Origin: Sciscionella marina DSM 45152 | GTDB taxonomy: Bacteria > Actinomycetota > Actinomycetes > Mycobacteriales > Pseudonocardiaceae | Length of the DNA: 64,000 nt | Direction: 5' to 3' | Assembly (NCBI RefSeq): GCF_000379465.1 | Contig: NZ_KB905402.1 | Coordinates: forward strand, 1 to 64,000 | Part shown: positions 1-9,102 of the stretch, piece after piece | Layout: every line of letters starts with the position of its first letter | How positions within the stretch are numbered: position 1 is the first letter of the stretch | Notes under the pieces: model-generated | Database searches by the model: none | Told to the model about the DNA's origin: nothing | The model's input: only the letters and a program-made list of their open reading frames with translations | Translations under genes and position numbers: made by a program

Positions 1-22
1 TCGTACTGCGCGGCAGTGCTGG

Positions 23-484
23 TCATGGCTGGTGTACCTCCTGATAGACAGCGATCTTGTACTCGGTAGCGGCAAGGGCGAGCTGCAGTCCGGCGATCCG
101 GGACCGCAAGATGTCCCGGTGCTCCAGCAACAGGTCCATACGCTCGGACACGGTGTCCTGGCCGGAATCGACGAGGTCGATGTAGTGACGCAGATCGCTG
201 ATCGGCATGCCCGAGGTACGCATCCGGGTCAGGAACACCAACCGGCGCACCGCAGGCGCGCCGTAGCGGCGGTGACCAGCCGCATCACGGGCAACCTGAA
301 CCAAACCGATGCGCTCGTAATACCGCAGCGTGTGCGGACTCACCCCGAGATGCTTCGCCGTCGTGGCGATGTCCCACTCGGTCGCATCGTCACGCGCAAG
401 CGCACGCAGCGCCTCGATCGAAACCCCGCCGGGCGGATCCACCGCCAGACGCAGGGCCCGGCGCAGCATCTCATCCTCTCCCAT
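23..484 (-). CDS. MerR-family transcriptional regulator
   Basis: A 153-residue one-component DNA-binding regulator. Residues about 37-70 form the MerR winged helix-turn-helix with the signature HTLRYYERIGLV, followed by GHRRY in the wing; residues about 95-145 form the dimerisation helix. There is no cysteine anywhere, so the Cys-based metal or redox sensing of ZntR- or SoxR-type members is not possible and the ligand is unknown. The roughly 36 residues before the helix-turn-helix are longer than usual. The ATG at 484 is preferred to an in-frame TTG at 523 because a TACGGT -10 box lies 8 nt upstream, as in the other leaderless genes here. It is transcribed away from rmuC, and its target is not evident. 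Confidence 0.85.
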   Translation of the reverse strand: MGEDEMLRRALRLAVDPPGGVSIEALRALARDDATEWDIATTAKHLGVSPHTLRYYERIGLVQVARDAAGHRRYGAPAVRRLVFLTRMRTSGMPISDLRHYIDLVDSGQDTVSERMDLLLEHRDILRSRIAGLQLALAATEYKIAVYQEVHQP

Positions 485-498
485 ACCGACCGACCGTA
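485..498 (-). promoter_or_regulatory. Leaderless promoter of the MerR gene
   Basis: TACGGT (minus strand, 498-493) matches the actinobacterial -10 pattern TANNNT and ends 8 nt before the ATG. No Shine-Dalgarno sequence lies in between, so transcription probably starts at or next to the start codon. Confidence 0.45.
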
Positions 499-637
499 GG
501 GGTGTGAGCGCACTCAAACGCAAGGACGCGCTCGAGCAAGGCGCCGATCAGGACAGCCAGGGCTCGCCTGAACTGCGATTTCCGATTCTGTCGGTGCCAT
601 GGTGCACGCTGAACGTGACCGACCGAGGAGGGATTGC

Positions 638-1618
638 ATGGCGACGACGGTGCTCGCGACGGCGAGCTCGGTGATCGCGATCGTGCTGCTCGTGGCGATC
701 GCGCTGCTGTGGCGGCTCTACGCGCAGAGTGTCCAGCGGACCGATGCCGCGCTCGCCGCGGTCCGGGAGGAGCGCACCCGGGCCGATGAGCGCCAGGACG
801 CGCTGCGCCGCTACGAGGTCGCCTTCGCCTCGGTCTCCGGGCGCGGCGAGCTCGGCGAGCAGGTGCTCGTGGAGACCGCGCGCGCACTCGGGCTGCGCGA
901 GGGCGTGCACTTCACGCTGCAGACCGATGTCGCCGGTGGCGGTGCGGTGCGTCCGGACATGGTGCTCGCGGTCGGCGGCGGACGACAGGTCCCGGTGGAC
1001 GCGAAGATGACCCTCGCCTGCTGGGCGGAGGCGGTGGAGACCGATGACGTCGCGGAACGCTACGAGGCGCTGCGGGTGCACGCGCGCAATATCCGTTCCC
1101 GCGCCGCCGACCTGGCCGGAAAGCAGTATCAGCGCTGGGCGGACGCCATCTACGGCACCATCATGTTCGTGCCATCGGACGCGGCCGTGGTCGCCGCTCT
1201 GGACACGGACACCGACCTGCTCCGCTGGCTGATCGACCGGCGGGTGTTCCTGTGCGGGCCGACCGGCTTCGCCGTCATCGCCTCGGCGACCCTGTTCGCG
1301 GCGACCGAGAGCGCGCTCTCCGCGGATGTGGACCGCATCCGGGAGCAGGCGGTCGGTGCCCACCGTGCGGCCTCGGGGGCGGTTGACGCGGTCAACCTCT
1401 CCAGCACCCATCTGCAGCGGTTCCTCTCCGCCCGGCGGCGAGAACTCGACGCGCTCGAGGGATTCCGCGCGGCCGTGACCCCACTCACCGAGACCTCGGG
1501 TACCGCGAGCCCGGTCGCCCAGGTCCGCCGCAACGACGAACTGGCCGCGCACCAGGCCACGAACGGGCAACAGGGCAGCGCGGCCACGCGTTCGGGAGAG
1601 GAGGCGCCGATACGCTGA
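638..1618 (+). CDS. rmuC: RmuC-family DNA recombination protein
   Basis: A 326-residue membrane-anchored nuclease-like protein of the RmuC family, which limits recombination at inverted repeats in E. coli. Residues about 8-27 form an N-terminal transmembrane helix, 30-60 a short coiled coil, and about 60-280 the RmuC core. The core holds the conserved segment around GRGELGEQ (68-75) and RPDMVL...VPVDAK (105-123), whose D107, D121 and K123 fit a PD-(D/E)XK nuclease centre. The coiled coil is much shorter than in E. coli RmuC. The ATG at 638 has a strong GAGGAGG sequence 7 nt upstream and is preferred to an in-frame start at 599. The gene stands alone between MerR and the DUF6542 protein. Confidence 0.85.
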   Translation: MATTVLATASSVIAIVLLVAIALLWRLYAQSVQRTDAALAAVREERTRADERQDALRRYEVAFASVSGRGELGEQVLVETARALGLREGVHFTLQTDVAGGGAVRPDMVLAVGGGRQVPVDAKMTLACWAEAVETDDVAERYEALRVHARNIRSRAADLAGKQYQRWADAIYGTIMFVPSDAAVVAALDTDTDLLRWLIDRRVFLCGPTGFAVIASATLFAATESALSADVDRIREQAVGAHRAASGAVDAVNLSSTHLQRFLSARRRELDALEGFRAAVTPLTETSGTASPVAQVRRNDELAAHQATNGQQGSAATRSGEEAPIR

Positions 1619-1719
1619 ACGGGCATAACACGATGGTCGTTCCATGTCCGAATGTGCCGTTCGTGAAGTCCGAGTGACCGCTGGGGCCTCCGACCGACTG
1701 CATTTTCACGAAGAACAGC

Positions 1720-1733
1720 TACCGTGTAGACCC
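1720..1733 (+). promoter_or_regulatory. Leaderless promoter of the DUF6542 gene
   Basis: TACCGT at 1720-1725 fits TANNNT and is followed after 8 nt by the GTG at 1734. No ribosome binding site is present. Confidence 0.5.
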
Positions 1734-3053
1734 GTGACCGCAGTACGCGATCGGCGAGACGCACTCGACAAGCCACGTGACGGTACATCCGCACGCCCGG
1801 GCAAGGGCGGCGATGCCCGCTCCTCGTGGGGCCAGCAGATGGCGTTCGGGCAGGCGAACGGGGTGCCCTGGTGGGGCGCCGTGATCGTGGCGCTCGCGCT
1901 CGCGATCGTCGGTGCGCTCATCAACCACGTGATGACCGGCGAGTTCGGCATCGTGTTCCAGGGTGCCTACTTCATCGGCTGCGTCGGGGCCATTTGCATG
2001 GCACGCCGGCAGAACATGTTCGCCCCGATGGTGCAGCCGCCGCTGATCCTGGCCCTCTCGGTGCCACTGGTCGGCCTGGTCGTCGGCGGCGGCAACGCCG
2101 GGATGAAGGCGAAGCTGATCACCATCGGCACCTCCCTGATCAACCAGTTCCCGGTCATGGCGATCACCACGGTGATCACGGTCGGGATCGGTATCGCGCG
2201 GGTGTACCTGCAGAAGCGCCCGACCACACGCGCCGCCTCCCCCAGGCCGACCGGCGGTTCCGGGCGCGCCCCCGCACGCCACGGGCAGCGCAGTGGGTCC
2301 ACCACGGCGAGCCAGGCGCGGCCGGGAGCGGCGGCGGCCGGTGCCGCGGCTACCCGTGCCGCTGGTGCGGGCTCGCGTACGGGCCCCCCGCAGGACCGCC
2401 CGGCCCGCCCCCAGCAGCGCCCCGGTGACCAGCAACAGCGCCCCGGCGACCAGCAGCGGACCGCGGCACAACCACGGCCTGCCGAACAGCAGCGGCGCGC
2501 GCCGGATCCGACCCGCCGCGGGGCGGCCCCGGCACGCGGCCAGCAACCACAGCGCGGCCAGCAGCCACAGCGGGACCAGCAGCCACAGCGGGACCAGCCG
2601 ACCCGTGCCCAACCGCAGCAGCCACGCCAGCAGACCACGGCGCGCAATCCGGTCCGCGGCGAGGACGAGCGTCCGCGCAGGCGGGAGCAGCCGCCCGGAA
2701 GGGAGCGCGCGGCCGGCGCCGACCCCAGGGCACGCGGTGATCAGGGCACCCGGCGCTCCCCCGCACCCGGCGGGCAGCCACCGCGGCGGGACCAGGGCAC
2801 CCGGCGCGCACCGGACCCGCAGCGGGGCGGCGAACCGCCGCGCAGGCGGGCCCGCCAGGACGAGACCCAGGAGCCACCACGGCGGCGCAACCCCGGGCGG
2901 GGCGAGCAGCCGCGCGGACGAGGCGCGGAGTCGGCGAACAACGCCCGTGAGCGCGCCAGGCAGATCCGGGAGAACACCGAACGCGAGGCGCGCCGCCGGG
3001 CCGACGAGGGGCAGCGCCAGCAGCCACGTTTCCGCCGCCGCGACGACCAGTGA
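1734..3053 (+). CDS. DUF6542 membrane protein with a long Pro/Arg/Gln-rich tail
   Basis: A 439-residue protein. Residues about 46-155 carry four transmembrane helices of the DUF6542 type, with the conserved patch around MARRQNMFAPMVQPPL between helices two and three. The rest, about 158-439, is a hydrophilic cytoplasmic or cell-wall-facing tail dominated by Pro, Arg, Gln and Gly, with short tandem repeats. The function is unknown. Homologues, probably including M. tuberculosis Rv1111c, sit beside ispH as here. The GTG at 1734 is chosen because of the leaderless promoter; an upstream ATG at 1644 would add 30 residues of unlike composition. It converges on ispH across a strong terminator. Confidence 0.75.
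   Translation: MTAVRDRRDALDKPRDGTSARPGKGGDARSSWGQQMAFGQANGVPWWGAVIVALALAIVGALINHVMTGEFGIVFQGAYFIGCVGAICMARRQNMFAPMVQPPLILALSVPLVGLVVGGGNAGMKAKLITIGTSLINQFPVMAITTVITVGIGIARVYLQKRPTTRAASPRPTGGSGRAPARHGQRSGSTTASQARPGAAAAGAAATRAAGAGSRTGPPQDRPARPQQRPGDQQQRPGDQQRTAAQPRPAEQQRRAPDPTRRGAAPARGQQPQRGQQPQRDQQPQRDQPTRAQPQQPRQQTTARNPVRGEDERPRRREQPPGRERAAGADPRARGDQGTRRSPAPGGQPPRRDQGTRRAPDPQRGGEPPRRRARQDETQEPPRRRNPGRGEQPRGRGAESANNARERARQIRENTEREARRRADEGQRQQPRFRRRDDQ
2538..2597 (+). repeat. 18-bp tandem repeat in the DUF6542 coding region
   Basis: About three copies of CAGCAGCCACAGCGGGAC-like units encode repeated QQPQR(G/D) hexapeptides in the disordered tail. Such arrays may vary in copy number between strains. 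Confidence 0.6.
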
Positions 3054-3078
3054 TCCGGTACCGGCAGTGATCCGGTAC
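3048..3078 (+). repeat. Short direct duplication over the DUF6542 stop codon
   Basis: CAGTGATCCGGTAC occurs at 3048-3061 and again at 3065-3078, a 17-bp period. The first copy contains the TGA stop of the DUF6542 gene. Confidence 0.7.
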
Positions 3079-3084
3079 TGAACG

Positions 3085-3128
3085 CGACAGCGGCGCCGGG
3101 CGAATCGGATCGCCCGGCGCCGCTGTCG
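3085..3128. terminator. Bidirectional terminator between DUF6542 gene and ispH
   Basis: A perfect 19-bp stem (3085-3103 with 3110-3128) and a 6-nt loop lie between two convergent genes. The T-tracts are short, as is usual in high-GC actinomycetes. Confidence 0.8.
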
Positions 3129-3161
3129 TTCGTCTAGCAGCAGTCAGCTATGTGACACGAC

Positions 3162-4136
3162 TCACTCCCGCGCGCCGCCGAGGTTCTTCCGCAGTTCGCG
3201 GGGCAGGGCGAAGGTGATCTTCTCGTTCGCCGTGGTCACCTCGGACACGTCCGCCCAGCCGCGCTCGGCGAGGTACCGCAGCACCTCCTCGACCAGCAGC
3301 TCGGGTACCGAGGCCCCGCTGGTCACGCCGACCGTGCGCATCCCCTCCAGCCAGGTCTCGTCCAGTTCGCCCGCATGGTCGACCCGGTGGGCGGTGCGCG
3401 CACCCGCATCGAGCGCGACCTCGACCAACCGCACCGAGTTCGAGGAGTTGCCCGAACCGACGACGATCACCAGATCGCACTCCGGTGCCATGGTCTTCAC
3501 CGCGACCTGGCGGTTCTGGGTGGCGTAGCAGATGTCGTCGCTCGGCGGATCGGACAGTTCGGGGAACCGCTCGCGCAGCGCGTCGACCCTGCGCATGGTC
3601 TCGTCGACGGACAGCGTGGTCTGGGAGAGCCACACGACCTTGGACGGGTCCCGCACCTCGACCGAGGCGACGTCCTCCTCGGTGTCCACCAGCTGGACGT
3701 TCTCCGGGGCCTCCCCCGAGGTGCCCTCGACTTCCTCGTGCCCGTGGTGCCCGATGAGCAGGATGTCGTAGTCGTCCCTGGCGAACCGCTTCGCTTCCTG
3801 GTGCACCTTGGTCACCAGCGGGCAGGTCGCGTCGATCGCCCGCAGTCCCCGCTCGTTCGCGCTCTCCCGCACCGCGGGCGAGACCCCGTGCGCGGAGAAC
3901 ACCACGTGCGCTCCCTCGGGAACCTCCTCGGTCTCCTCGACGAAGATCGCCCCGCGCTCGGTCAGCGTGCGCACCACGTGCTTGTTGTGCACGATCTCCT
4001 TGCGCACGTACACCGGCGCGCCGTAGCGTTCGAGTGCCTTCTCCACGGTTTCCACTGCACGGTCCACACCTGCGCAGTAGCCACGAGGCTTGGCGAGGAG
4101 TACACGCTTGCCGGGGTTGTCCTGCTCGACGGTCAT
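3162..4136 (-). CDS. ispH: 4-hydroxy-3-methylbut-2-enyl diphosphate reductase (IspH/LytB)
   Basis: A 324-residue cytosolic iron-sulfur enzyme making isopentenyl and dimethylallyl diphosphate in the last step of the methylerythritol phosphate pathway. The three cluster cysteines are visible: C21 (PRGYCAGV), C105 (DATCPLV) and C203 ([10 protein letters not shown]). The substrate-binding histidines H50 (IVHN), H83 (SAHGVSP) and H130 (IGHHGHEE) are also present. Length is normal for the family. The ATG at 4136 starts [21 protein letters not shown]. The open frame continues upstream to 4964, but that part is antisense to the next gene. It is divergent from the lipid-droplet protein gene, the arrangement of Rv1110 and Rv1109c in M. 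tuberculosis. Confidence 0.97.
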   Translation of the reverse strand: MTVEQDNPGKRVLLAKPRGYCAGVDRAVETVEKALERYGAPVYVRKEIVHNKHVVRTLTERGAIFVEETEEVPEGAHVVFSAHGVSPAVRESANERGLRAIDATCPLVTKVHQEAKRFARDDYDILLIGHHGHEEVEGTSGEAPENVQLVDTEEDVASVEVRDPSKVVWLSQTTLSVDETMRRVDALRERFPELSDPPSDDICYATQNRQVAVKTMAPECDLVIVVGSGNSSNSVRLVEVALDAGARTAHRVDHAGELDETWLEGMRTVGVTSGASVPELLVEEVLRYLAERGWADVSEVTTANEKITFALPRELRKNLGGARE

Positions 4137-4262
4137 ACCTTCAGGGTAGGGCGCAACGGCGAACAGGTCGAAGACGACCGCGAAGATCACGTCGGCACCG
4201 GCGGGCACGGTATCGCGGTGCCGGTGCGCCCGGCCGCGCGGACGAGGATACTTGGAGCTGTG

Positions 4263-4913
4263 ATGAAACGACTGCCGTTCGGCGTACGCCTCGCCGCGGG
4301 GATCACCGCGACGATGGTCGAGAACGCCCGCACGCTGCCGACCAAGCTGCTCGGGCTTCCGGTCACCGTGGTCAGTGAGGCGCTGCAGTACACGATGCGG
4401 CTGCAGCAGGGCCTCACCGAGCTGGCGATCAAGGGCGATACCGCGCTCGCCGGGCTGCGTCCGGTCGAGACGGCTCCCGCCTGGGCGACCTTTGACGAGG
4501 ATCTGCTCGACGACGAAGGCTCCGGCGACTCCTACGGCAGCGCACCGATCGAGACCGCGGGCATCGAGGAACGCGAGATCGCGAAACTGCGCGCCGACCT
4601 GACCCGCTATGACCAGCGCGACCCCTCGGCGCTGAGCGCCTGGGATGCGGTCGCCCGCCAGCTCGCCACCCAGACCGAGGAACGCCCCGAACCGGCCGAG
4701 CCCGAACCGCCGCGCGCCTTCCCGAACTACCCCGAGCTCTCGGTGGCACAGCTGCGTGCCCGGCTGCGCCGGTTCTCCGTCGAGGACCTCGGCGAACTGC
4801 TCGAGTACGAACTCGCCACCCTCGACCGGGCCGACTACGTGCGCATGCTGCGCAACCGGATCGAGACGGTGCGCCAGGACAGCGCCGAGAATCCGGGCGA
4901 TTCCGCCACGTGA
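4263..4913 (+). CDS. Lipid droplet-associated protein (Rv1109c-like)
   Basis: A 216-residue protein. Residues 1-60 are amphipathic and hydrophobic with a basic start ([13 protein letters not shown]), fitting surface attachment to lipid droplets or membranes. The middle is acidic. The C-terminal third (about 155-205) holds the recognisable block [17 protein letters not shown]...[11 protein letters not shown]. Position between ispH and xseA matches Rv1109c, whose Rhodococcus relatives were found on storage lipid droplets; that role is taken from the family. The ATG at 4263 follows GGAG; an adjacent in-frame GTG at 4260 is possible. The stop overlaps the xseA start by 4 bp, so the two are probably translationally coupled. 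Confidence 0.75.
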   Translation: MKRLPFGVRLAAGITATMVENARTLPTKLLGLPVTVVSEALQYTMRLQQGLTELAIKGDTALAGLRPVETAPAWATFDEDLLDDEGSGDSYGSAPIETAGIEEREIAKLRADLTRYDQRDPSALSAWDAVARQLATQTEERPEPAEPEPPRAFPNYPELSVAQLRARLRRFSVEDLGELLEYELATLDRADYVRMLRNRIETVRQDSAENPGDSAT

Positions 4914-6145
4914 GCACTCCGACCACGACCGCGGAGAACCCGTGGCCGGTTCGCACCGTCGCACGCAAGATCGGCGACTGGATCGGCAGGCTCGGCGAGG
5001 TCTGGATCGAGGGCCAGCTCACCCAGGTCAACGCGCGCCGGGGCACTTCGACCGCTTTCCTGACCCTGCGCGATCCGGCCGCCGACGTCTCGCTCACCCT
5101 GACCTGCCCGATGCGGCTGCTGCAGGCGCTCGAACACAAGCCCGCCGACGGCGACCGCGTCGTCGTGCACGGCAGGCCCTCTTTCTGGGCGGGCCGGGGC
5201 ACCCTGTCGATCAGGGTGGACGAGATCCGCGCCGTCGGCATCGGTGAACTACTCGCCCGCATCGAGCGATTGCGCAAACTGCTCGGGGCCGAGGGACTGT
5301 TCGATCCGCGGCGCAAACAACGGCTTCCCGTGCTGCCCCGGCGAATCGGCCTGATCACCGGGCGCGCCTCGGCCGCCGAACGCGATGTGCTCAGCAATGC
5401 GCACGCCCGCTGGCCGCAGGCGCGGTTCGAGATCCACAACGTCGCCGTGCAGGGCCCGAACGCGGTGCCCCAGATCAACCGCGCCCTTTCCACGCTGGAC
5501 ATGAGCGAGGACGTGGACGTGATCGTGCTCGCCAGGGGCGGCGGCAGCGTCGAGGACCTGCTTCCCTTCTCCGACGAGGCACTGTGCCGGGCGGTGTCCG
5601 GCTGCCGCACCCCGGTGGTCAGCGCGGTCGGCCACGAACCGGACTCACCACTCTGCGATCAGGTCGCCGACCTGCGGTGCTCCACCCCGACCGATGCGGG
5701 CAAGACGATCGTGCCGGACATGACCGAGCAGGTGCGCGCCCTCGGAATCCTGCGGGACCGCGCACGCCGGGCCTTGGCCGGATGGGTGGACCGCGAACGC
5801 AAGCTGCTCGAGGCGCTGCGCAGCCGCCCCGCGCTCGCCGATCCGCACGCCGGGCTGCGGCGCCGCGCCGAGGAGATCACCGGGCTGCGGATGCGCGGCC
5901 GCCAGGCCATCCTCACCAGACTGGGCGCCGAACGCACCCAGCAGGCGAACCTGCGCGCTCAGCTGTCCACCCTCGGCCCGGCCGCGACCATGGCGCGCGG
6001 CTATGCGATCGTCGGCGTGCTCGGGGCGTCCGAGCAGACCGTGCTGCGTTCGGTCGCCGAGGTCACCGAGGGTGCCGAGCTACGCATCCGGCTCGCCGAC
6101 GGTGCACTGCGTGCCGTGGTGAACGAGGTGAAGAAGACGGAATGA
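4910..6145 (+). CDS. xseA: Exodeoxyribonuclease VII large subunit
   Basis: A 411-residue catalytic subunit of exonuclease VII, which degrades single-stranded DNA from both ends in mismatch repair and damage processing. Residues about 13-110 form the N-terminal OB fold. The catalytic core has [14 protein letters not shown] (147-160), [14 protein letters not shown] (207-220) and [20 protein letters not shown] (239-258), the last being the family's AVGHE...D..VADxR motif. The C-terminal helical stalk binds the small subunit. GTG at 4910 overlaps the preceding stop. The stop at 6143-6145 overlaps a 25-codon mini-ORF that leads into xseB. Confidence 0.95.
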   Translation: MSTPTTTAENPWPVRTVARKIGDWIGRLGEVWIEGQLTQVNARRGTSTAFLTLRDPAADVSLTLTCPMRLLQALEHKPADGDRVVVHGRPSFWAGRGTLSIRVDEIRAVGIGELLARIERLRKLLGAEGLFDPRRKQRLPVLPRRIGLITGRASAAERDVLSNAHARWPQARFEIHNVAVQGPNAVPQINRALSTLDMSEDVDVIVLARGGGSVEDLLPFSDEALCRAVSGCRTPVVSAVGHEPDSPLCDQVADLRCSTPTDAGKTIVPDMTEQVRALGILRDRARRALAGWVDRERKLLEALRSRPALADPHAGLRRRAEEITGLRMRGRQAILTRLGAERTQQANLRAQLSTLGPAATMARGYAIVGVLGASEQTVLRSVAEVTEGAELRIRLADGALRAVVNEVKKTE

Positions 6146-6219
6146 GCGAACTCGCGAGCGAATCATCGACACAGTGCCTGTGCGAAGCACCGAGCTCCGT
6201 CAGGGAGCGAGGGGCATGA
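6142..6219 (+). CDS. 25-residue inter-cistronic mini-ORF between xseA and xseB
   Basis: This ORF starts MSELASESS and ends SSVRERGA. Its ATG overlaps the xseA stop (ATGA) and its TGA overlaps the xseB ATG (ATGA), so it bridges the two genes without a gap. Its 3' end supplies the purine-rich GGGAGCGAGGGG that xseB would use as ribosome binding site. A related mini-ORF lies at 42190-42270. It could be a translated coupling element or a repeat that happens to stay open; no function is known. Confidence 0.45.
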   Translation: MSELASESSTQCLCEAPSSVRERGA

Positions 6220-6455
6220 GCACCGAGGAAAACGAACCGGAACTCGACTACGAGTCGGCGCGCGACCAGCTCGCCGAGGTCGTCGCCAAGCTCGAGGCGG
6301 GCGGGCTCTCGCTCGAGGACTCGCTCGCCCTGTGGGAACGCGGGGAGGCCCTGGCCGCGCTGTGCGAGCGCCATCTCGCCGGTGCCCAGGAACGGGTGGA
6401 TGCCGCGCTCTCGGTCGTGGTGGACGAGACGGCCGCGGAAACCGAAGAGTCCTGA
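6216..6455 (+). CDS. xseB: Exodeoxyribonuclease VII small subunit
   Basis: A 79-residue helical partner of XseA. The family pattern is clear: [37 protein letters not shown] at about 9-45, two helices that pack against the XseA stalk, followed by a short acidic tail. The ATG at 6216 follows a purine-rich sequence, and upstream in-frame starts would read through the inter-cistronic element. It is the last gene of the xseA operon and converges on the DUF4245 gene. Confidence 0.95.
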   Translation: MSTEENEPELDYESARDQLAEVVAKLEAGGLSLEDSLALWERGEALAALCERHLAGAQERVDAALSVVVDETAAETEES

Positions 6456-6462
6456 GCGAACG

Positions 6463-7086
6463 CTACTTGGCCGGACGCGGGACCGGCTGCGCGGTGGCCA
6501 TCGCCGTGGCCAGCGTGCGGAACTGAGCCTCGCTCGCGTTCCCGGTGATCAGGATCCGCACCGCCCCGGTGTCCCGGATCCAGGTCTGCTCGTTGCGCAC
6601 CGCGGGGTAGGTCCGCCACGGCACCCCGCCCGCCTGCTGGGTCCCGGTCGCCGAAGGGGTGCTGTCCTTCGCTTCCGCGGCCTCGGCCACGAGCGGGCCG
6701 GTCGGCGCGTCGCTCTGCACCAGCCGCAGATAGCCGTTCTGCGGGGTGACCCAGCCCGTGCGCACCTCCGTCAGTCCGCCGAGTGGGCTGACGTCGCCGG
6801 AGTTGGACCACCAGTCCCCGGGCAGCTCGGGCACCCGGATCGGGAAGTGCATGTCCTGCGCCACCGTGGTCAGCTGCTTGTGCGCGTCCTGGCGTGGCTG
6901 CACCGACTCGTCCACCGAGGCGTGCCCCGGGGAGAACGACCAGCCGCCGAGCAGCCCGACGAGCACGAGCACGACCACCGCGAGTACCACCATCGTCAGC
7001 ATCATGTCGCGGGTACCGAGGCGAAGACGCTGCGTCCGTCGATCCTGCGCTTGTGGGTTCTGCGCTCCCGGGTTCTGCTCGGTCAC
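6463..7086 (-). CDS. DUF4245 membrane-anchored protein
   Basis: A 207-residue protein with a basic cytoplasmic start, one transmembrane helix at about 29-48 and an extracytoplasmic DUF4245 domain. The domain includes [17 protein letters not shown] (about 81-97) and [15 protein letters not shown] (about 112-126). No catalytic residues are evident and the function is unknown. The gene is divergent from glpX, as Rv1100 is from Rv1099c. The GTG at 7086 has no ribosome binding site but lies 6 nt behind CACGAT (7098-7093), a weak leaderless -10 candidate. Confidence 0.85.
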   Translation of the reverse strand: MTEQNPGAQNPQAQDRRTQRLRLGTRDMMLTMVVLAVVVLVLVGLLGGWSFSPGHASVDESVQPRQDAHKQLTTVAQDMHFPIRVPELPGDWWSNSGDVSPLGGLTEVRTGWVTPQNGYLRLVQSDAPTGPLVAEAAEAKDSTPSATGTQQAGGVPWRTYPAVRNEQTWIRDTGAVRILITGNASEAQFRTLATAMATAQPVPRPAK

Positions 7087-7162
7087 TTTTCCATCGTGTC
7101 ACCCGAGGGGCGGCGCGGGCATCTGGGAGGATCAACGCCACAGACCGCAAGGAGGCCACAGG

Positions 7163-8206
7163 ATGACCACACCGGCTGACCACAGGACAGAAGCACCGGA
7201 TCGCAACCTCGCGCTCGAACTCGTCCGCGTCACCGAGGCAGCGGCGATGGCCGCGGGCCGCTGGGTGGGGCGGGGCGACAAGAACGGCGGCGACGGTGCG
7301 GCCGTCGACGCCATGCGCGAGCTGATCGGCACCGTGAGCATGCACGGAGTCGTGGTGATCGGCGAGGGCGAGAAAGACGAAGCCCCGATGCTCTACAACG
7401 GCGAGCACGTGGGCAACGGGGACGGGCCCGACTGCGATGTCGCCGTCGACCCGATCGACGGAACCACCCTGATGTCCAAGGGGATGCTCAACGCGATCGC
7501 CGTCATGGCCGTCTCCGAACGCGGCGCGATGTACGACCCGTCCGCGGTGTTCTACATGGAGAAGATCGCCGTCGGCCCGGAAGCCGCCGACGCGATCGAT
7601 CTGAACCGGTCCATCGAGGAGAACATCCGCGCCGTGGCCGAGGCCAAGCATTCCGATGTCACCGATGTCACCGTGTGCATCCTCGACCGGCCCCGGCACG
7701 GCTCCATCGTCGAAGAGGTCCGCCAGGCCGGGGCGCGCATCCGGTTCATCTCCGACGGCGATGTGGCCGGGGCGATCTCCGCGGCCCGCCCGCACACCGG
7801 TGTCGACATGCTGCTCGGTATCGGCGGCACCCCAGAGGGCATCATCGCCGCCGCCGCGCTCAAGTGCATGGGCGGCGCCATCCAGGGGCGGCTGTGGCCC
7901 AAGGACGACGCCGAGCGCCGGCGCGCCATCGACGCCGGGCACGACCTCGACCGGGTGCTGCACACCGATGACCTGGTCGGCGGCGAGAACACCTTCTTCT
8001 GCGCCACCGGGATCACCGACGGCGACCTGCTCCGCGGTGTCCGCTACGGGGCGGGCGGCTGCACGACGCACTCCATCGTGATGCGCTCCAAATCCGGGAC
8101 CGTGCGCATGGTCGACGGCTTCCACCGGCTGAACAAGCTGCGCACCTATTCCGCCGTCGATTTCGACCGCTCACGCAATTCCGAGGAGCCCCCTCCGCTG
8201 CCCTGA
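7163..8206 (+). CDS. glpX: Class II fructose-1,6-bisphosphatase
   Basis: A 347-residue metal-dependent phosphatase that converts fructose-1,6-bisphosphate to fructose-6-phosphate, the essential gluconeogenic step in actinobacteria without a class I enzyme. Metal and substrate motifs are intact: [17 protein letters not shown] (36-52), [13 protein letters not shown] (65-77) and DPIDGTT (96-102). The downstream [15 protein letters not shown] block is also present. The ATG at 7163 follows AAGGAGG at good spacing; longer in-frame starts read through the divergent promoter region. It converges on the zinc-finger-like hypothetical protein. Confidence 0.97.
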   Translation: MTTPADHRTEAPDRNLALELVRVTEAAAMAAGRWVGRGDKNGGDGAAVDAMRELIGTVSMHGVVVIGEGEKDEAPMLYNGEHVGNGDGPDCDVAVDPIDGTTLMSKGMLNAIAVMAVSERGAMYDPSAVFYMEKIAVGPEAADAIDLNRSIEENIRAVAEAKHSDVTDVTVCILDRPRHGSIVEEVRQAGARIRFISDGDVAGAISAARPHTGVDMLLGIGGTPEGIIAAAALKCMGGAIQGRLWPKDDAERRRAIDAGHDLDRVLHTDDLVGGENTFFCATGITDGDLLRGVRYGAGGCTTHSIVMRSKSGTVRMVDGFHRLNKLRTYSAVDFDRSRNSEEPPPLP

Positions 8207-8230
8207 TCATCCGGCGCCGATCACGCGGAT

Positions 8231-8956
8231 TCAGCGTAGGCGCCCGGCGAACTCCCGCAGTCCGTCCGAGAGCAGCGGGACGCCGAAGGTCTCCAGCACC
8301 GGCTCACGAGCCGGGCAGGCCGCGAAGTTCGGGCAGATCAGCGGGATCAGCACCCGGAGCACACTGGTCAGCTGGCCCGTCGGCAGCGCGGCGGAGACCA
8401 CGGCGTTGCGCCCGTAGGTACCGACCGCGGCGAAGGCCTCCGCGAGAAACGCGGGCGCGCCAGCGGCGAGCAGCGTCTCCCGCAACGGGTCGCGCAGCTT
8501 GCCCGCATAGGTGCCCGGGGTGATCGCCTTGGCTGTGCCGTCGAGCCGGCGGCACAGCCAATGCCCACGCCGCCGGTGCACCGGCAGGGTCGTGAGCAGC
8601 CGGTCGGCCAGGCGCGTGTAGAGCCGCTCCGGATCGAAGGCCAGCGCGACCGCGTCCTGGTACACCTCGCCGGACCGGTTCACCAGCTCCTGTCTCGCCC
8701 GGTCCCGCGCACGCGCCTGCCGTGGCCTCGGCCGCCTGCGCCATGGCTGGTCCGCCGACTGCTCCGGCGGCCGCATCCACCGCTGTTCCGGTTGCCGCGC
8801 ACCGAGATGCGCGATCCGGTGCTCCCTCGGCCACGTCGTCGTGCTCGGGGTACCGCGCCGCGCGCATTCGGCGCCGCGCTGCGAATCGAAGCGATGCCGA
8901 CCACCGCAGTACTCACACTCGTACTGGTTCCTCGGAAGTCTTCGATAGCTCGCCAT
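8231..8956 (-). CDS. Hypothetical protein with a Cys/His zinc-finger-like N-terminus
   Basis: I do not recognise this 241-residue protein. C14, C17, H21 and C31 in the first 35 residues (YECEYCGGRH, then GAECARRG) resemble a small zinc ribbon. A basic, Arg/Pro-rich linker follows at about 60-95. The remaining 145 residues look globular and helical, with LTTLPVHRRRGHWLCRR and a proline-cysteine patch near LICPNFAACP. Basic charge and the metal-like knuckle suggest nucleic-acid binding, but that is inference. The ATG at 8956 sits 8 nt after a TACCGT -10 box. It is a single gene converging on glpX. Confidence 0.6.
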   Translation of the reverse strand: MASYRRLPRNQYECEYCGGRHRFDSQRGAECARRGTPSTTTWPREHRIAHLGARQPEQRWMRPPEQSADQPWRRRPRPRQARARDRARQELVNRSGEVYQDAVALAFDPERLYTRLADRLLTTLPVHRRRGHWLCRRLDGTAKAITPGTYAGKLRDPLRETLLAAGAPAFLAEAFAAVGTYGRNAVVSAALPTGQLTSVLRVLIPLICPNFAACPAREPVLETFGVPLLSDGLREFAGRLR

Positions 8957-8970
8957 GAACCGCTACGGTA
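8957..8970 (-). promoter_or_regulatory. Leaderless promoter of the zinc-finger-like gene
   Basis: TACCGT on the minus strand (8970-8965) ends 8 nt before the ATG at 8956. Confidence 0.45.
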
Positions 8971-9102
8971 AGCCCGGCCGGGGTGCTCGTCTGTCGGCCA
9001 AGCAGGTAGCTCCTCTCCCGATGATCATGCCTCAGTGTCAGTTCCCCGGCATGTGGGTGACCGCGGCACGGGCGGGGTGACTCACACGGAGCAGTGTGCG
9101 GC

